Origin: Cannabis sativa
Taxonomy: Eukaryota > Streptophyta > Magnoliopsida > Rosales > Cannabaceae
NCBI RefSeq assembly: GCF_029168945.1
Contig: NC_083609.1
Span: forward strand, 21,139,501-21,203,500
Length of the DNA: 64,000 bases
Direction: 5' to 3'
Position numbers and translations under genes: made by a program. Numbering within the stretch: position 1 is the stretch's first letter; each line of letters opens with the position of its first letter. The notes beneath the pieces are model-generated. The model made no database searches, was not told the origin of the DNA, and worked only from the letters and a program-made list of their open reading frames with translations. This document shows, in pieces, positions 1-12,352 of this stretch.

Positions 1-266
1 CTAAACCAAGCTAAAGCAAAATGATATATACTTCTCAGTTACAAGCTAACACAACATAGCACAAACATGACCACGTAACATTACTAACATGACTTTAACT
101 ACACAATGTTACTACACAAACAACTAAAGACAACAATAAAAACAAACAATTTAAACAGAAGCACACATAACAACATCACATAACTAACATCATTTAAACT
201 AAACAAACACAACTATCACACATATTTACAGTAAAGCAAATAGATTAAGGAAAGAATAAAACTTTC
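1..266. other. AT-rich non-coding stretch
   Basis: A-rich sequence without coding potential. By position it would be 3' untranslated or LTR-proximal sequence of the Athila-like element. No clear match to the 5' LTR region near 3.8-5.3 kb was seen, so the 3' LTR is not called here. Confidence 0.4.
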
Positions 267-482
267 TCACGGGTCGGACTCTTCACCGACAGAGCCCCTC
301 TCTTCACCATCAATCGGATGCCAAGGTGCAAGAATTTGATCTGGAAAATCTGGATATCCCGGGATAACTTTACGCACGTTGGTCTACAGCGCACGCTTCA
401 CCCACATGTCTCTTTTCCTTTCATACTCCCAGTTTATAGATATATTTTTTTTTGAACCCAATACTCCCAGTTGTTGTAGCAT
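267..482 (-). pseudogene. possible relic of a 3' reading frame of the Athila-like element
   Basis: A minus-strand frame ends at a TGA at 267-269. Its last part reads RKVIPGYPDFPDQ, then ILAPWHPIDGEERG, then an acidic tail. One in-frame TAG interrupts it near 390. It is rich in acidic, Pro and Trp residues and less AT-biased than its surroundings, so it looks like decayed coding sequence. Some Athila elements carry an extra frame downstream of pol and this may be its end, but I do not recognise the protein. Confidence 0.3.
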
Positions 483-761
483 TGCTTCAGCAATTCATTC
501 TTTTATGCATCACTGTTTCAAAATGCTGAGGCAATGCTATAACTCCTAGGACCTGCTGCTTCAGACAATAAATCCTGCTTTTCAGCCTATTGCAACAACT
601 CCATTTTCTGCCTTGCACCTGCAATAAGATCACCACACCACAACAAAATCATTAATAACTGTAAGAAATTGAAAGTTATATATATAATTATTTAAGATGT
701 ATATAATAATTTTTTTTTCTTTTTCTTCTTTCTTCTCTTTTTTTTTTCTTTTTTTTTTCAA

Positions 762-829
762 GGGGTGGCACACCCCAAACTTAATTTTAATCACTCTTCT
801 CTTTTTTTTTACAAGGGGTGGCACACCCC
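762..829. repeat. two copies of a GGGGTG/CACCCC hairpin
   Basis: The 15-base inverted repeat GGGGTGGCACACCCC occurs at 762-776 and again at 815-829, each followed by AAACTTA. Each can form a short GC-rich hairpin inside a pyrimidine-rich tract (680-815). On the element's sense strand the tract is polypurine, so it may mark the region near the polypurine tract or transcript 3' end. That role is an inference. Confidence 0.5.
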
Positions 830-938
830 AAACTTATTATATAATATATATATATAACTAAATATAATCTTGTTCTTCCGCTCTTGGGTTGCCCAAATGT
901 GATACAATAAGGCCATGGCAACCCAAAGTCCTTTTTCC

Positions 939-1966
939 TCAAGCCTCTTCCAAAGTGATAGAGGTCTTTGCTCGATCAACCTCACCACCCCCAAACTTCA
1001 CTCCTTGGCCTTTCACCAAGAGTTTTCTTCTTGAAAGTGCATCACGTAGTTCCACCACTCCATCGGGATATACTCTCACCACCAAGAAAGATTCATCACA
1101 CCTTGAATCTAGTCGTCCATGAGTAGCTTTCGTTAAAGAGTTGGCGAAAATCACTTGTTGCCCAACTTCAAACATTTGAGACCAAATTTTCCTGCTAAGC
1201 TTCTTTTTCTTTCTCTTCTTTTTGGGTGGTTTTTTAGGGTCAAATGATGTTTTGTCTTTGCTTTCTCGTGGCTCATGATCATTAGCAATTTCTTTAAGGG
1301 GAATCTTCTTTCTCACCTTCTTACTATTTTTGAATTTGGACTCTTCAACCATGTTAGAATCCATATCTCCGATTGCTAAGCATTCTCCTATTGCATCTGG
1401 AGCACGTATCGGATGGAAAACCTTGAATGTGGCTTGCTCATCTTGAGCTCTCATGGTGAGCTCTCCTTTTTCAACATCTATCAAAGTCCTTTCAGTAGCA
1501 AGAAATGGCCTCCCTAAAATAATTGGAATTTCCCTATCTTCCTCATAGTCAAGAATAATGAAATTGGCCGGAAAAATAAACTTATCATTTTGTACCAAAA
1601 CATCTTCATTTTTTCCATCCGGATGGGCCATAGAACGATCCGCTAGTTGCAAAGTGACGGTGGTTGGCCTTGCTTCTCCAATTCCCAACTTTTGAAAATA
1701 GACATGGGCATGAGATTAATACTAGCTCCCAAGTTACAAAGAGCTCTTCCAACATCTCGACCCCCAATAGAAATTGGAATTGTAAAACTGCCCAAATCTT
1801 TCAATTTGGGTGGGATTTTACTTTTCAACATAGCACTACAGCCCTCCATCAAAGCGACAGTTTCAAACTCGCCAAGCCTCATTTTCTTTGTCAAAATGTC
1901 CTTTAAGAACTTAACATAGGTTGGCATTTGCTCCAAAGCTTCCACTAATAGTATATTGATGTGGAG
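939..1966 (-). pseudogene. Athila-like protease fused to an integrase C-terminal tail
   Basis: The first part (about 1966-1690) is the protease N-terminal half, ending in ALCNLGASINLMP. The usual catalytic Asp of the D-L/S-G-A motif is Asn here (codon AAC). A one-base deletion in an A run near 1697 shifts the frame. The second part continues the protease (IILGRPFLATERTLIDVEKG), then a Lys-rich linker. It ends with a stretch like the integrase C-terminal tail (GRLDSR...VVRVYPDGVVEL...VKGQGVKFGGG). RT, RNase H and the integrase catalytic core are missing between them, yet the reading frame stays open for 249 codons. A TAG near 1965 separates this frame from gag. The segment order is seen directly; identification of the tail rests on similarity to the GKLKSRW...GAVEI...VNGQRLK pattern of Athila integrases. 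Confidence 0.7.
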
Positions 1967-3658
1967 CTACTTTAGAACATCAAGAAATCTTCGGAATTGA
2001 CCATCGTCGTGCTGCTTCTTGAATCGTTGAGGAAATGGTGGAGGTGGCTTTTGCAAAGAATTTTCTGCAGCAGAATGCTGACCTGATGCTGTAACATCTG
2101 GGGGAATTTCAGCAACTGAAATTGCTAGTTTTTTCTTCATTTCCCCCTCTTTTTGGATTGAAGATGGCTCCTTACTGCATGTTGCAGCCACATTTGACTC
2201 GAGAATTTTTCTACTTCTCAAGGTTACCGCTTTGCAATATTCTTTGCCATCTCTTCTTGGGTTTTCGGTGTCACTAGGCAAAGTGTCTTGTGGTCTATTC
2301 TTCAAATCATTGGCCAATTGCCCCAATTGAATTTTAAGATTCCGAAGAGATGCTGCCTGGCTTTGAATTACAGCGTCATTCTTGGCCATATAATCTCTCA
2401 TTAAGCTCTCCAAAGAACTAGTTTGAGAGCCTTGAGGTTGGTGTGGTTGTTGAGGTCTTGGTTGTTGAGAAAATCCCGGTGGAAATGATTGTTTTCCTTG
2501 TGCTTGTGCTCCACTTGAACTTGCTCCTTGACCTCCCCATGAAAAATTCGGATGATGCTTCCATGCTGGATTGTAGGAGTTTGAGTATGGATTGTTCTTG
2601 CGGTTGAAATTTTGGTTACCCACATAGCAAACCGAAGCTGGATTTGAAGGGCAATTTTCAAAAGTATGCCCATCACCACAATACACACAAGAAATTTCTG
2701 CCCTTTGAATGGCAGCGGCTGGTTGTACACTTCCTCCCATATTCATGTTCTTCAAAATATTGGTCATTGAGGCCATTTGAGCGGTTAAAGCGATCAAAGC
2801 ATCTACTTCAAGAACACCCGCTACTTTTCAACTTATAGGAGCTCTATTAGTTGACCATTGATAGTTGTTGCTAGCTATCCTTTCCAAAATCTCAAAAGCT
2901 TCATTGTAAGACTTGGAAAGAATGGCTCCATTAGCGGAAGCGTCCAACACCATCCTAGAGGCCGCATTGAGACCATTGTAAAATGTCTCAAGTTGGATAC
3001 AATGAGGAATACCATGGTGTGGGCACTTCCTCGACAACTCCTTGAATCTTTCCCAGGCATCACTAGTAGTCTCGTCTTCCGATTGTTGAAAGGACATGAT
3101 CTCCCTTCGAAACTTTGCATTTCTTGTCGGAGGAAAGTACTTTCTCAAGAATTTTTTCAGCCAAGTCATTCCAATTAGTCACCGAATCGGGAGGAAGAGT
3201 ATTAAGCCATGCTCTAGCCCGATCCCTCAAGGAAAATGGGAACAACTTCAATCTTAAAGCCTCTTCACTTACTCCTTGTAGCTTGAAAGAGTCACTCACC
3301 TCCAAAAATGAGCGAATATGGAGGTGAGGATCTTCCGTTGGCAACCCACCAAATTGACCAACCGTTTGGAGCATTTGAAACATGACGGGCTTGAGCTTAA
3401 AATGAGGTGCTTGGATTTTGGGTCTCACAATACCCAAATTAAGCTCGTTGAACATAGGGGCTGCATACTCTCTTATTGCTCGAGCTCTATCATCGGCCAA
3501 AGCAATAGGATTAGCACCATTATGAGCACCCCCAACTTCAAACCCATCGGCCATATTGCAGCATTTTTTAGCCTTCTGTTCCTTTTCCTTTGTCTGAAAC
3601 TGCGTTCAATTTCGGCGTCAATAAGAGCAAGTTCAAGGTCTTCTTCTTGCTCGTTCAT
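1967..3658 (-). pseudogene. Athila-like gag polyprotein, broken
   Basis: Gag forms the nucleocapsid and packages element RNA. The frame opens with a charged N-terminal piece (MNEQEEDLELALIDAEIE, from 3658). It shifts near 3555 to MADGFEVGG and the gag core (LKLFPFSLRDRARAWLNTLP). It shifts again in an A run near 3155 to the typical FPPTRNAKFRREI...CPHHGIPHCIQLETFYNGLN segment. A TGA at about 2826-2828 follows, then a zinc knuckle (CVYCGDGHTFENC, CX2CX3HX4C) and a Gln/Pro-rich region leading to FLDVLK. Each break is a single-base indel or stop, so the gene is relatively young but not translatable as one protein. Confidence 0.8.
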
Positions 3659-3765
3659 GCACTAGATAACACCTGAAAAAAGAAAAATTCAGCGCACCAA
3701 AAAGGGATTAAAATCTCAAACCAGAAAATAAATTGCAAAATAGTTGATAATACACAATTTTTAGT

Positions 3766-3787
3766 TTCAATCCCCGGCAACGGCGCA
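3766..3787 (-). other. primer binding site, tRNA-Asp
   Basis: The plus strand reads TTCAATCCCCGGCAACGGCG, matching the 3' end of plant tRNA-Asp except for an A in place of a G and a mismatch near the terminal CCA. The minus strand is therefore complementary to tRNA-Asp, the usual primer of Athila-like elements. It lies between the gag start and the LTR edge, which sets the element's orientation. Confidence 0.75.
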
Positions 3788-3794
3788 AAAAACT

Positions 3795-5130
3795 TGTTGT
3801 GAAAATTATATACGAAAGTATACGCAGTCAAACAAGTAATAAAATGATAAGTAAGATTGTCTCCACAGGGATTGCAAACAAAAATATCTTGTAAAACCAG
3901 CTAATTACAACTTAAAGTATAAAGAAATAACATGAAGATGAGTGAGCAATGATTCAAAATCAAAATGACAGTAGTTAAACGTGCTAAAATTAATGTTATT
4001 GTTGCTAGAAGAACGCTTTCGAAGAGGAAAGAAAATATAATATGGCAAAAGTGGCTTGAATAGCTCATTACTCCTATGCTGGTTTTTTCTCAGTTGCTAC
4101 AGCATTACCTTAGCATTCCTGCCAGAGATAACAAAATTTCCTATGTGTTTGTGAGAATTTTCCAAAACTCACAATTAAGTTCTAACACCTAGTTTCATAT
4201 ATTCCTATATCAAACCAGATTAGAGAACTCTAATTATGCATCAATTTTTAAGTTATGCAAGGTAAATAAAATATCCTTATTCCACTTACAAAGAAACAAC
4301 CTAAATATAGGATTTCTCTTGCTCCATTCAAGTTTAACTACTAGAGCTAACCCTTCCGGAACAAGATCTAGCTTAGAAAATTGTTATTAATGGCCAAGAA
4401 ATAACAATCAAATAGAGATGAGAACTCACTTGAATGAACAAAGGCATAAATGCTAAAATATGCTTAAAAAGTTAATCATACCCAACATAGGAGTTCATAG
4501 CCACTCAAGCCTTAAGAAAATTCGCTCATGTTCAACACAAAAATTTCAATCCAAATTCAAAATTGTTCATCCATGGTTGCTGCCCTTTTTACAACTTATC
4601 AAGTTTTTGATAGTTAAAGATAAGAAAGACAAGAACAAAATATAAAAGGAAAGGGAAGAGAAATGCAAACAAAAAAAAGCTTGTGTCCTTCTCTTCTTTT
4701 GCACTTGGGTCCCCCTTCTCTTTTCTTCTCTTTGTACTTTCTGCAATTACTCTCCTTCAAAAAATGGCAGCTCCCTTCTTTATGATGATGGTGTACTTGC
4801 TTTTCTCCCCTTTTAGTTGTTGGGTTTTTAGGGTACAATATTCACACCCTAAAATAGAAGCCCAATCTTTTTCCACTTTGGCCCACTAGATTTAGTCTCT
4901 TTCCTCCCACAGCAGCCAGCTGGTGCATTTTAAGTGACTTGGACAAATTTGCTGATGTGTATAAGTGAAAGTCTTTTTTTATACTTTTTCCACGTCATTA
5001 CCCAAACTGCCAGAATGCTATAGCATTCCTTCAGCATTTCTGTCACGTTTTCAGCTTTAGTTCCACTTCTTCCTTTGCATCACTTCCTTTTTCCTAGCAA
5101 GTTAATTCTCCTTTCCCACACCAAATAAGC
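3795..5130 (-). repeat. 5' LTR of the Athila-like element, outer edge uncertain
   Basis: The inner edge is the TGTTGTGAAAATT run at 3795, a few bases from the primer site. The sequence is AT-rich and non-coding. It includes polypurine and TATA-like stretches near 4625-4650 and two short stretches rich in AGCATT/GCTATAGCATT. The outer edge is not resolved: a candidate end is the GCAACA near 5128-5133, but no partner LTR is in the window to confirm it. Confidence 0.45.
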
Positions 5131-5765
5131 AACATTTAATTAAAAAAAAACACACTTAACACAATAATTTTTACAAGACTCAAATGTTAGCTTCCTAACT
5201 AGAAATTAAACTAAAACTACTTAAAATTAAGCAACCAAACAAATTTTTACTACTCTCCTCACAATATTTTCAGTTTAAAAGCATAAAAAATAACTCTATG
5301 GTTCAACCCCTCCCAAGTCGACTGCTATGACTCGGGACTACTCAACTTCGGGAGTATTTTTCTTCTTGCTATGTGTTAAATATTTATGTCCACATCATTA
5401 GGGCTACTTTTCATGTAAACATTAAGTATATACAAAAAAATCATACATTTTGGCTTGGTTTGAACCACAGGCTTGAAGTTCAAAACCATGATCGAACCAA
5501 ATAATTATTACGGTCCGAATTGACCAACCCATTGACACTAGATTCATTTGGAGCGATTTCTAATGGTTTGGTCCAAATTGGTTGGAGTTTCGAACCACAG
5601 ATTGCAGAATATATGAACAACCCTAAGACAGATAACAATGCCTACCATTCCGGAAGGTGTCTATGTGTCACACCTCTAACACGATCCTGAGAAATTTGGA
5701 GACATGTCCCCTCTATCAACTCACAGAAAAGCTCATAGAAAAAAATGTGTAAAGATTCCCTTGGG
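5131..5765. other. unassigned flank with degenerate repeats
   Basis: No gene. A short minus-strand frame ending in VDLGGVEP and a stop (about 5290-5350) could be the end of another Ty3 reading frame. At 5440-5620, GGTTTGAACC/GGTTCGAACC-like words in both orientations suggest a decayed small inverted-repeat transposon. The last five bases (5766-5770, GTTAG) are the left target duplication of copia A. Confidence 0.35.
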
Positions 5766-5770
5766 GTTAG

Positions 5771-7667
5771 TGTTGGAATTTATTTTACCAGGAACTTAGA
5801 TCTACTCACAAGTATATTGTTTAACACCCTAAATATGAACTTTCTAAAACCATAAATAAACACATATAAAGTTAAGAAAACCTTACATTGGTTGCAGCGG
5901 AATAATGTCTCCTTCCACTCAGATCTCTAACCCTTGTATCCTTTCTGTCGCAGAGTATTATCAAGATCTGAGCCCGAATGTCCTTCTCTTTGTGTGTGAT
6001 CCTTCACAGTCTTCCAATCTATGATTGAGGTACCACTTGCTGTGTGTGGGCACTACTCTATCACTGAGGGTTTCGAAATTATGAAGAGGAAAAAAGAGAG
6101 GTATAGGGTCGGCTATAGAGAGAGAAGTGGAAGGCTCAATTTTTCTGAAAAAGTAATTTTCTGACAGAAAGCTTGAAAGCTTGTTAAAAACTTGTTATTT
6201 GACTGAGCCATCACTTTCTATTTATAGGCAACTACTAGGTTTAGGTTAGTAATTATTTGGCATTAAAATAATGAAAATATAAATTTGAAAAACTTGCTTA
6301 AGTGGCCGGCCAAGGTGTCTATTGGGCCTCACTTGGTTTTTGCAGTTTTCACAATTTTTATTTCTATTTTCTCAAAAACGCTAATTTTCTAATTCTAACC
6401 TTTTAAATGCCAAAACTAATTATTTAATAACTAAAATAGATTATTAAATGATATTGTCATTTAATTTAATTATTAATTAGACATATAAAGTCTCTTAATT
6501 AATAAATAAACCTAGAATCTCTTTTCTTTACAATTTCACCCCTGCTTAGTGAAAATTCACAAATTAGACATAGTCTAACTTTAGAATTATAATTGATTAA
6601 TCACAAATCAATTATTGAGTCTTACAAGCAGTATAGTCTCAACTAGAATGGGGACCATGGATCTATATGCTGAGCTTCCAATAAGTGAACCGAATTTACT
6701 AAGTAAATCCCTACTTATTAATTCCTCGTTGAATCCACTCTTAGAACTTAGAATTGCACTCTCAGACTTATATAGAGCATATTATATGTTCCACGATATA
6801 AATATGCTATCTCATTTAACCATTGTTATAATCTTATTGTGATCAAAGATCCTCTATATAGATGATTTACATCGAGATGGGATAATTTTACCGTTTACAC
6901 CCCTCAACGTATTTTGCCCCTTAAAACACTTAGCTACCTGTAAATGATGTTTAGTGATCTAAGAATTAGTCACTTAAACAAGAGCTCATCCATTTACTTC
7001 TATTTAGCTAAGCTCGAAGGGAATCATCAATTGACTTCTATACACCAGTAGAAGCTATAGATTCCATATTTATGTTCAGCACTCCCACTCAATCATACTA
7101 TCATGTTCCCAAAATATACGTATCACCCTGACCCAAAAGTAGGCTTAACTAATAAATCAAAGAACATGAATAGCACTCCTGAGTTGAGCCTAAGCATATC
7201 AGGATTTAGATTCTTTTAATCTTAAGATCAACTACTGATATTGACTTGGAAAGATATGACGGTAAGTTTATAATATCTTAACTAAGTTCAATATCGGTCC
7301 AGTCCAATGTATACTCCATACATTCGAAACTAGTATACTTTACCAATGTCCTGGAAAGAACACAACACTTACTCCAAGTGTAAGTACACATCATCGCTAA
7401 TTATCACATTAGTGTAAATCTAAAACACTGATGAAACAGGGACTTAGTCTTTTATTTCATATAATCACAATCACATTCCACTGTGTTGACGATACTGTAA
7501 TTGTGAATAAACATATGATCTGGACTTAACAGATTTTGTGTATAAGTGTAATAAACATATTAAACCATTAGCATGTAAAATTCATGCAAACATAAATCAC
7601 TTCAAATTTCTTATATTGATAACTAATCAGATTGTAAAGGGTTTTATTTAGGGCACAAAACCCAACA
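5771..7667 (-). repeat. 3' LTR of copia A
   Basis: Begins TGTTGGAATTTATTTTACC and ends AAAACCCAACA. It matches 13973-15869 in length and almost base for base. It is followed on the plus strand by AACTCCCACTT, the complement of the polypurine tract. Short open frames inside it, for example at 6615-6842, are LTR sequence and not genes. Confidence 0.93.
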
Positions 7668-7678
7668 AACTCCCACTT
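7668..7678 (-). other. polypurine tract of copia A
   Basis: The sense (minus) strand reads AAGTGGGAGTT directly against the 3' LTR. The same tract sits next to the 3' LTRs of C (46158-46168) and E (60715-60725), so it is the conserved plus-strand primer of the family. Confidence 0.75.
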
Positions 7679-7699
7679 GCACTAACATAAAACAAACTG

Positions 7700-9464
7700 T
7701 GCAAATTAATCAATTTGTTGTCTTGATCTTCAGATCAAGTGTAGTATATTTGAATCCACCCAAACTTCTGGAAACTAGTTCATAAAAATATTTATGAAAC
7801 ATCCTTTACTATATGCATTACTCATCAAGGGATACTGAAATCCTTACTGTTTTAAAGTACATCTGAATAAACAGAAGACATATCTCTCATATTTTAAAAT
7901 ATGGAATTGAGATAATACAGCGTAGACTTTTCTTCAGTAAAATAACTTTCTGGTAATTTCGAATTTACAAAGTTATAAATCTTCTCTGGTAGAGCTTGAA
8001 TTATTATAGAACAACTCCTTCACCCCCAGAGTAACCACCATCTCAAAATCTTGAATGAGTTGGGGAAGATATAAGGATAACTGATATACAGTTCCTTAAT
8101 ATCTAACATATAGATCACTTTCATAAATCTTTCTTGAATTTCTTCTAACGTTCCTTATTTGATTACATCTCAGATAGCTCCCACTCAATAGTAGATGTCT
8201 GGTTAAATAATACTTTTAACCTCTTTATTGTTTGGAGAGTTATCTAGTTGTGACTTATTGTATTAGTCTGAAACTATATGTTTCTTTTAAGACTAAATCA
8301 TCAACTTAGCATACTAGTATTTGAAGTGAAAAATACTTGCCAGAGATTAAGTAATCAAAATTAAGATACCATAAAATTTTATGAGGATTAAGAAATCTTG
8401 GCTCAAGTCATTCGAATAGACTGAACTAGAATTCTTTTATCTTATTCTCATAATTCTGATAAGTTATATCTATCCACATGAATGGTTAGATTTGCTTTTC
8501 AGTAGTGTTCTTAAGTTCCTATCACAAGTGTCAACCAAATGAAGATGGGTAAAGAATTTTAAAATTCTTCCACTCAATTAGGGTAGTGTGATACATTATC
8601 AAAGAACTTTTATAGGTATCATTATTTACTACAACAGTAAAACTAAATTGGAACATACAATCAAGATCAAGGATTTATATTGATAATAGCTAATTCATTA
8701 TATTACTTCCATGTTTAAAGAAAATATGTGTTACATAGGGTATTGTGGATAAATTTCACCCTAAGTATATAGAGATTATGATCCACCCTTAAAGGTTATA
8801 AAGATCATGATTCTTTAAATGTTATAGAGATTATGTAGAGTTGAATACAATCCAGAGTTCATTAGATATAAAAGATCGTTGAACTGCATAGTTTTCTTAA
8901 CTTTTCTCCACCCCTATCAGATCAAAAGATCCTTTTATTAAACAAATTCTCAATAATTGTATTAGAATTAACAATTATTAATAAACATAGAAATAATTTC
9001 TAGTGTTTATTTAATATAACTCTATGAAGAGTTGTAAATATTATAGAATTTGTATCAACAATAAAAACACTTACACATACAAACATATAAATATAATATG
9101 TTAATTGTGGTTTAAGATAAAGTAAATGAAGCTCAATCTCATAAATTGCAATTTATTTGTAATAGAAAATAAAATATTATTAATAATAAAAAAATGTATT
9201 GCAACATTATGAGAAAAACAGGGATAAAATCCCAAACTAAAAATTCGAAATCCAAATTGTTTTAAAACTAAAACAAATTTTTAAAAATAGATAAATGAGC
9301 TTCATCTTCATCTTGGACGATCTTCACCCTTTTGTCCAGCTTTCCGATCCAACTCACTAAGATAGCATCTGAGTTCAAGTAGCTTGGCCTATAAGAAGAA
9401 GAAACAAATAAACAAAGTTAGTCCAGAATCAAAAATCCAATTGGATAATAATTCACTAAAACTC
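7700..9464 (-). pseudogene. eroded copia pol relic of element A
   Basis: Pieces of pol can be recognised in order on the minus strand. Just after gag comes NWIFDSG, the protease active-site motif (about 9420-9460). An integrase fragment reading SDRGGE lies at about 8900-8930, where copia B has TNRGGEYMDMQFKDH. Near 8020-8200 there is an RNase H-like relic ending in a G-rich GGG motif. The whole tract is about 1.8 kb, well below the roughly 3 kb of a normal copia pol, and holds many small deletions and stops. C has the same contracted layout. Confidence 0.6.
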
Positions 9465-10331
9465 TTAAAGTTTATAGAAAGAAATACCTTGTTTCTTTGC
9501 AAGAAGTTTAGGACATTGGGGTTTCCAATGACCTTTCTCATTGCAGTAGAAACACTTTCCTTTTAGTGCATCACCAGAAGCTGCAGCCCTTTTGTTTTTC
9601 ATGGCTTTGGCACGCTTCTTGGTGTTTTTCCACTTCTTCTTAGATTTGGGTTTTGAAGCAGAGGCAAGATTTGCCTCAGGTTTGACCGTCCCATTACCGT
9701 TGCTAGAACTTTGAGGTTTACCCCCTTTCTTCTTGGGGCCTCCAATCAAATTTTCATATGTCTGAAGGTCATTGACTAACTCATGAAAGTCTATGTCCTT
9801 TTTATTCATGACATAATTTGATGTATAGGGCAGAAATGATGGAGTCAGACTATTCAAGATAAGGCTTACTTGAGTAGTGTGATCCATTTCAGCACCATGA
9901 TCCTGGGCTTATTGGAAATAACTTGCCATTAGGAGAACATGATCACGCACATTTTGATGGGGTTCCATCTGTGCATTGATATATTTCTTAGTCGCGTCAA
10001 AGCGAGACTGAAGAGATGCCCTACCGAATAGCTCAGTTAACTTCGTCATAACTTCAGCAGCCTTTTCGGTTTTAGAAAACCGAGTTTTAAGGGTGTCAAC
10101 CATGCTGGAAAGCATGAAGTATAGAGCTTTGTCGTTAGTTTTCTGCCAACGCTCATACTTTTCTTTAACAGCTTTGGTTGCATTGTCCCCCGGCACTTCA
10201 GGAGAAGGCTCAGTTAACACAAACAAGGCACTTTCTCCTATGAGAGCAATATTAATGTTCTCATTCCATTTTGGAAAGTTAGATCCATTTAGCTTATTTT
10301 TGGTCAAGAGTGATAACATGGAATTCATCAT
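9465..10331 (-). pseudogene. UBN2-type copia gag with one nonsense codon (element A)
   Basis: Starts MMNSMLSLLTKNKLNG and continues through a UBN2/Retrotran_gag-like domain (KWNENINIALIGESALF, LQSRFDATKKYI, MDHTTQVSLILNSL). It ends in a Lys-rich stretch and a CCHC zinc knuckle (CFYCNEKGHWKPQC). A TAA at 9909-9911 interrupts it where intact copy C has GAA (Glu). Otherwise the frame is open. Gag would coat and package the element RNA. The single stop suggests inactivation after insertion. Confidence 0.88.
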
Positions 10332-10494
10332 GGTTATACAGGATACTACAAAATAATAAATAGAAATCAATAATGGTTTAACACAAAATCCAATTCAGAA
10401 ATTATAAGCACATAGCATGTAGGAATGATAAGAGAAAATACTAAAAAAATACAATCCTAAATAATTTCCAAGGTTTTCAACAAACTGATATCAG

Positions 10495-10630
10495 TGTCCT
10501 GTTTAGGCGAGAGTCAAAGCTACCATCCATTGAATAGAGTTGTCAGCTCATCTAAAATGTTAAACATTCTAGCAACCTTTTATTCGATCAAGATTGGAAT
10601 CCAGCGTTGTCCCGTTTAGGCGAGAGCAAG
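10495..10630 (-). repeat. paired leader motif (element A)
   Basis: Two direct copies of CCCGTTTAGGCGAGAGTCAA (plus orientation) about 115 bases apart. The first has a C-to-T change, the second lacks one T. The same pair occurs in B (35299-35320, 35411-35432), C (49019-49040, 49132-49153), D (42344-42365, 42457-42478) and E (63428-63449, 63540-63561). Confidence 0.8.
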
Positions 10631-12352
10631 GCTATTCTATCTTATGACTTTCTACCATTGTTTCATACTTTGTAAGTCAAATACAGTCGCCACCATTAGG
10701 GTGATCCATACCATATAAAACACTTACAAAGCTACTTATCTTTCGAGATTAAACGGTGCTAACTTGCTAATGAACTTTCCTCCATTAGAGAGGATTACTC
10801 ACTAAAACAAAAGCTATGTAAAACCAACAATGGAGATCGAATATCTTAATAATAATAATAAAGCTCATTCTTTAAAATGTATTTTCTTTATTATTTATAA
10901 TAAAATATATTCATTAAATATCGAATTTAGAATTAAAATTCTAAATTAGAATTTAATTTAATATTTATAAAATTATACTTAGATGGTGATTGAAATAAAT
11001 TGAATTATTTCCATCTTAGTAGTAATTTTTATATATAAATATTAAGAAAATTATTTAAGTTGTATTAATTTAAATTAATTGCAACTCAAATTAAATTTTC
11101 ATGAGAATATATTTATTGTATTTTGAAAAAAAAAAAAGGAAAGTATAAAACTTTACTATTTTCGAAATACTAAATAATAATTACTTAGAAAAAATACTTC
11201 AAGTAAAAATATCACCTATCTAGATTTTCCTTTGACTAATTAATTCAACTTCTAATAATATACTTTAATTCATTTATTTTAAATTAATCAATAAATAAAA
11301 AAATCATTGATTTAAGTTGATCCAAGAATTAATTAAAATAAATAATTAATTTACAACTTAATCTATTTTTCAAGATAAATTCAAAATCATCTTGCATAAT
11401 TAAATGTAATTTCGAAATTGATTAATAAAATAAAGAAAATATATTTTGAAAATTGTTTAAATTTAAGTTGAAAAATTAAATTTCAACTAAAAAAAATAAT
11501 TTTTCTATTTAATTAAGTGTCATGAAAAAGAAATATTTTAAGTATCATGATGAAAATCAACTTAGATATTTAATTTTTCAATTTAATTAAATGTATTAAA
11601 TTCAAGAAATAAATAATTAAGTGTAGAGAAGGCTTAATTATTAATTTCTAGTTTAATACTAGGAAAAAATATACTTAACTTAAATTGTACCAAAATTAAT
11701 TATTTAAATAATTAATTTCACAATGTATAATATTTTCCTATTTAATATTAAAAATAATAAGTAGTCTAGAAATAACTATCTAGAAAATATCTTATTTCAC
11801 TAAGTATCTTTTCCACAAAAATTTGAAAAAAATATCTAATTTAAGTTGTTATAGAAAAAATCTAGAACTTAAATATTTTCAAATTTAAATTTAACTATAT
11901 ATCAAAAATTAAGTTGTAACCACTTAATTTGAAAAATATTCCATTTTAAGTTTAAAACTAACTTAAAAAATACCTTAAGAATGTTTAATAACTAATGCCT
12001 AGAATTTCTCAACTTAATTTTAAATTTAAATAAAATATTCAAATTTAAGTTAGATAAGAAAAATCAGTTAATATAACTAATTTATAACTTAAATAGGAAT
12101 ATTTAATTAAATAAGCTCCAGAAAGAATCTAGTTAGTTAAAATTCTTTATTTAATTAAATACAAAAAAAAAAATACAAATAGTTTGTCTAGAAATAATAT
12201 CTAAAACTAAGAGTGTTTTTCTTAAAATTAACTTTAAAATATTAAAATGAGAATAAATTTCATATATTTTAAAAGTTAATTATGTTGCTAATCAATTTTA
12301 TTAGGTTAAACTAATTTAATTAACCTAGCACAGTTATTCAAATCAGGCAAAT

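Larger units (their letters stand above)
1..5350 (-). mobile_element. Athila-like Ty3/gypsy element, partial, non-autonomous
   Basis: On the minus strand, order from right to left is: 5' LTR, tRNA-Asp primer site, gag, protease, and an integrase-tail segment. Gag and protease resemble plant Athila/Tat-group proteins in the gag core, the zinc knuckle CVYCGDGHTFENC and the protease context LGASINLMP. Reverse transcriptase, RNase H and the integrase core are absent. The coding region is broken by frameshifts and stops. The 3' LTR is not recognised and probably lies left of the window. The right LTR edge is uncertain; 5350 is only where I stop seeing Athila-like texture. Confidence 0.75.

Noticed and set aside
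630..994. Small minus-strand frames containing KFGVCHPL
   Set aside because: The shared peptide is just the duplicated GGGGTGGCACACCCC hairpin, read in a poly-Lys frame.
3766..3787. Possible tRNA-Asp gene
   Set aside because: Only the 3' acceptor and T-arm end is present and it sits next to an LTR, so it is a primer binding site.
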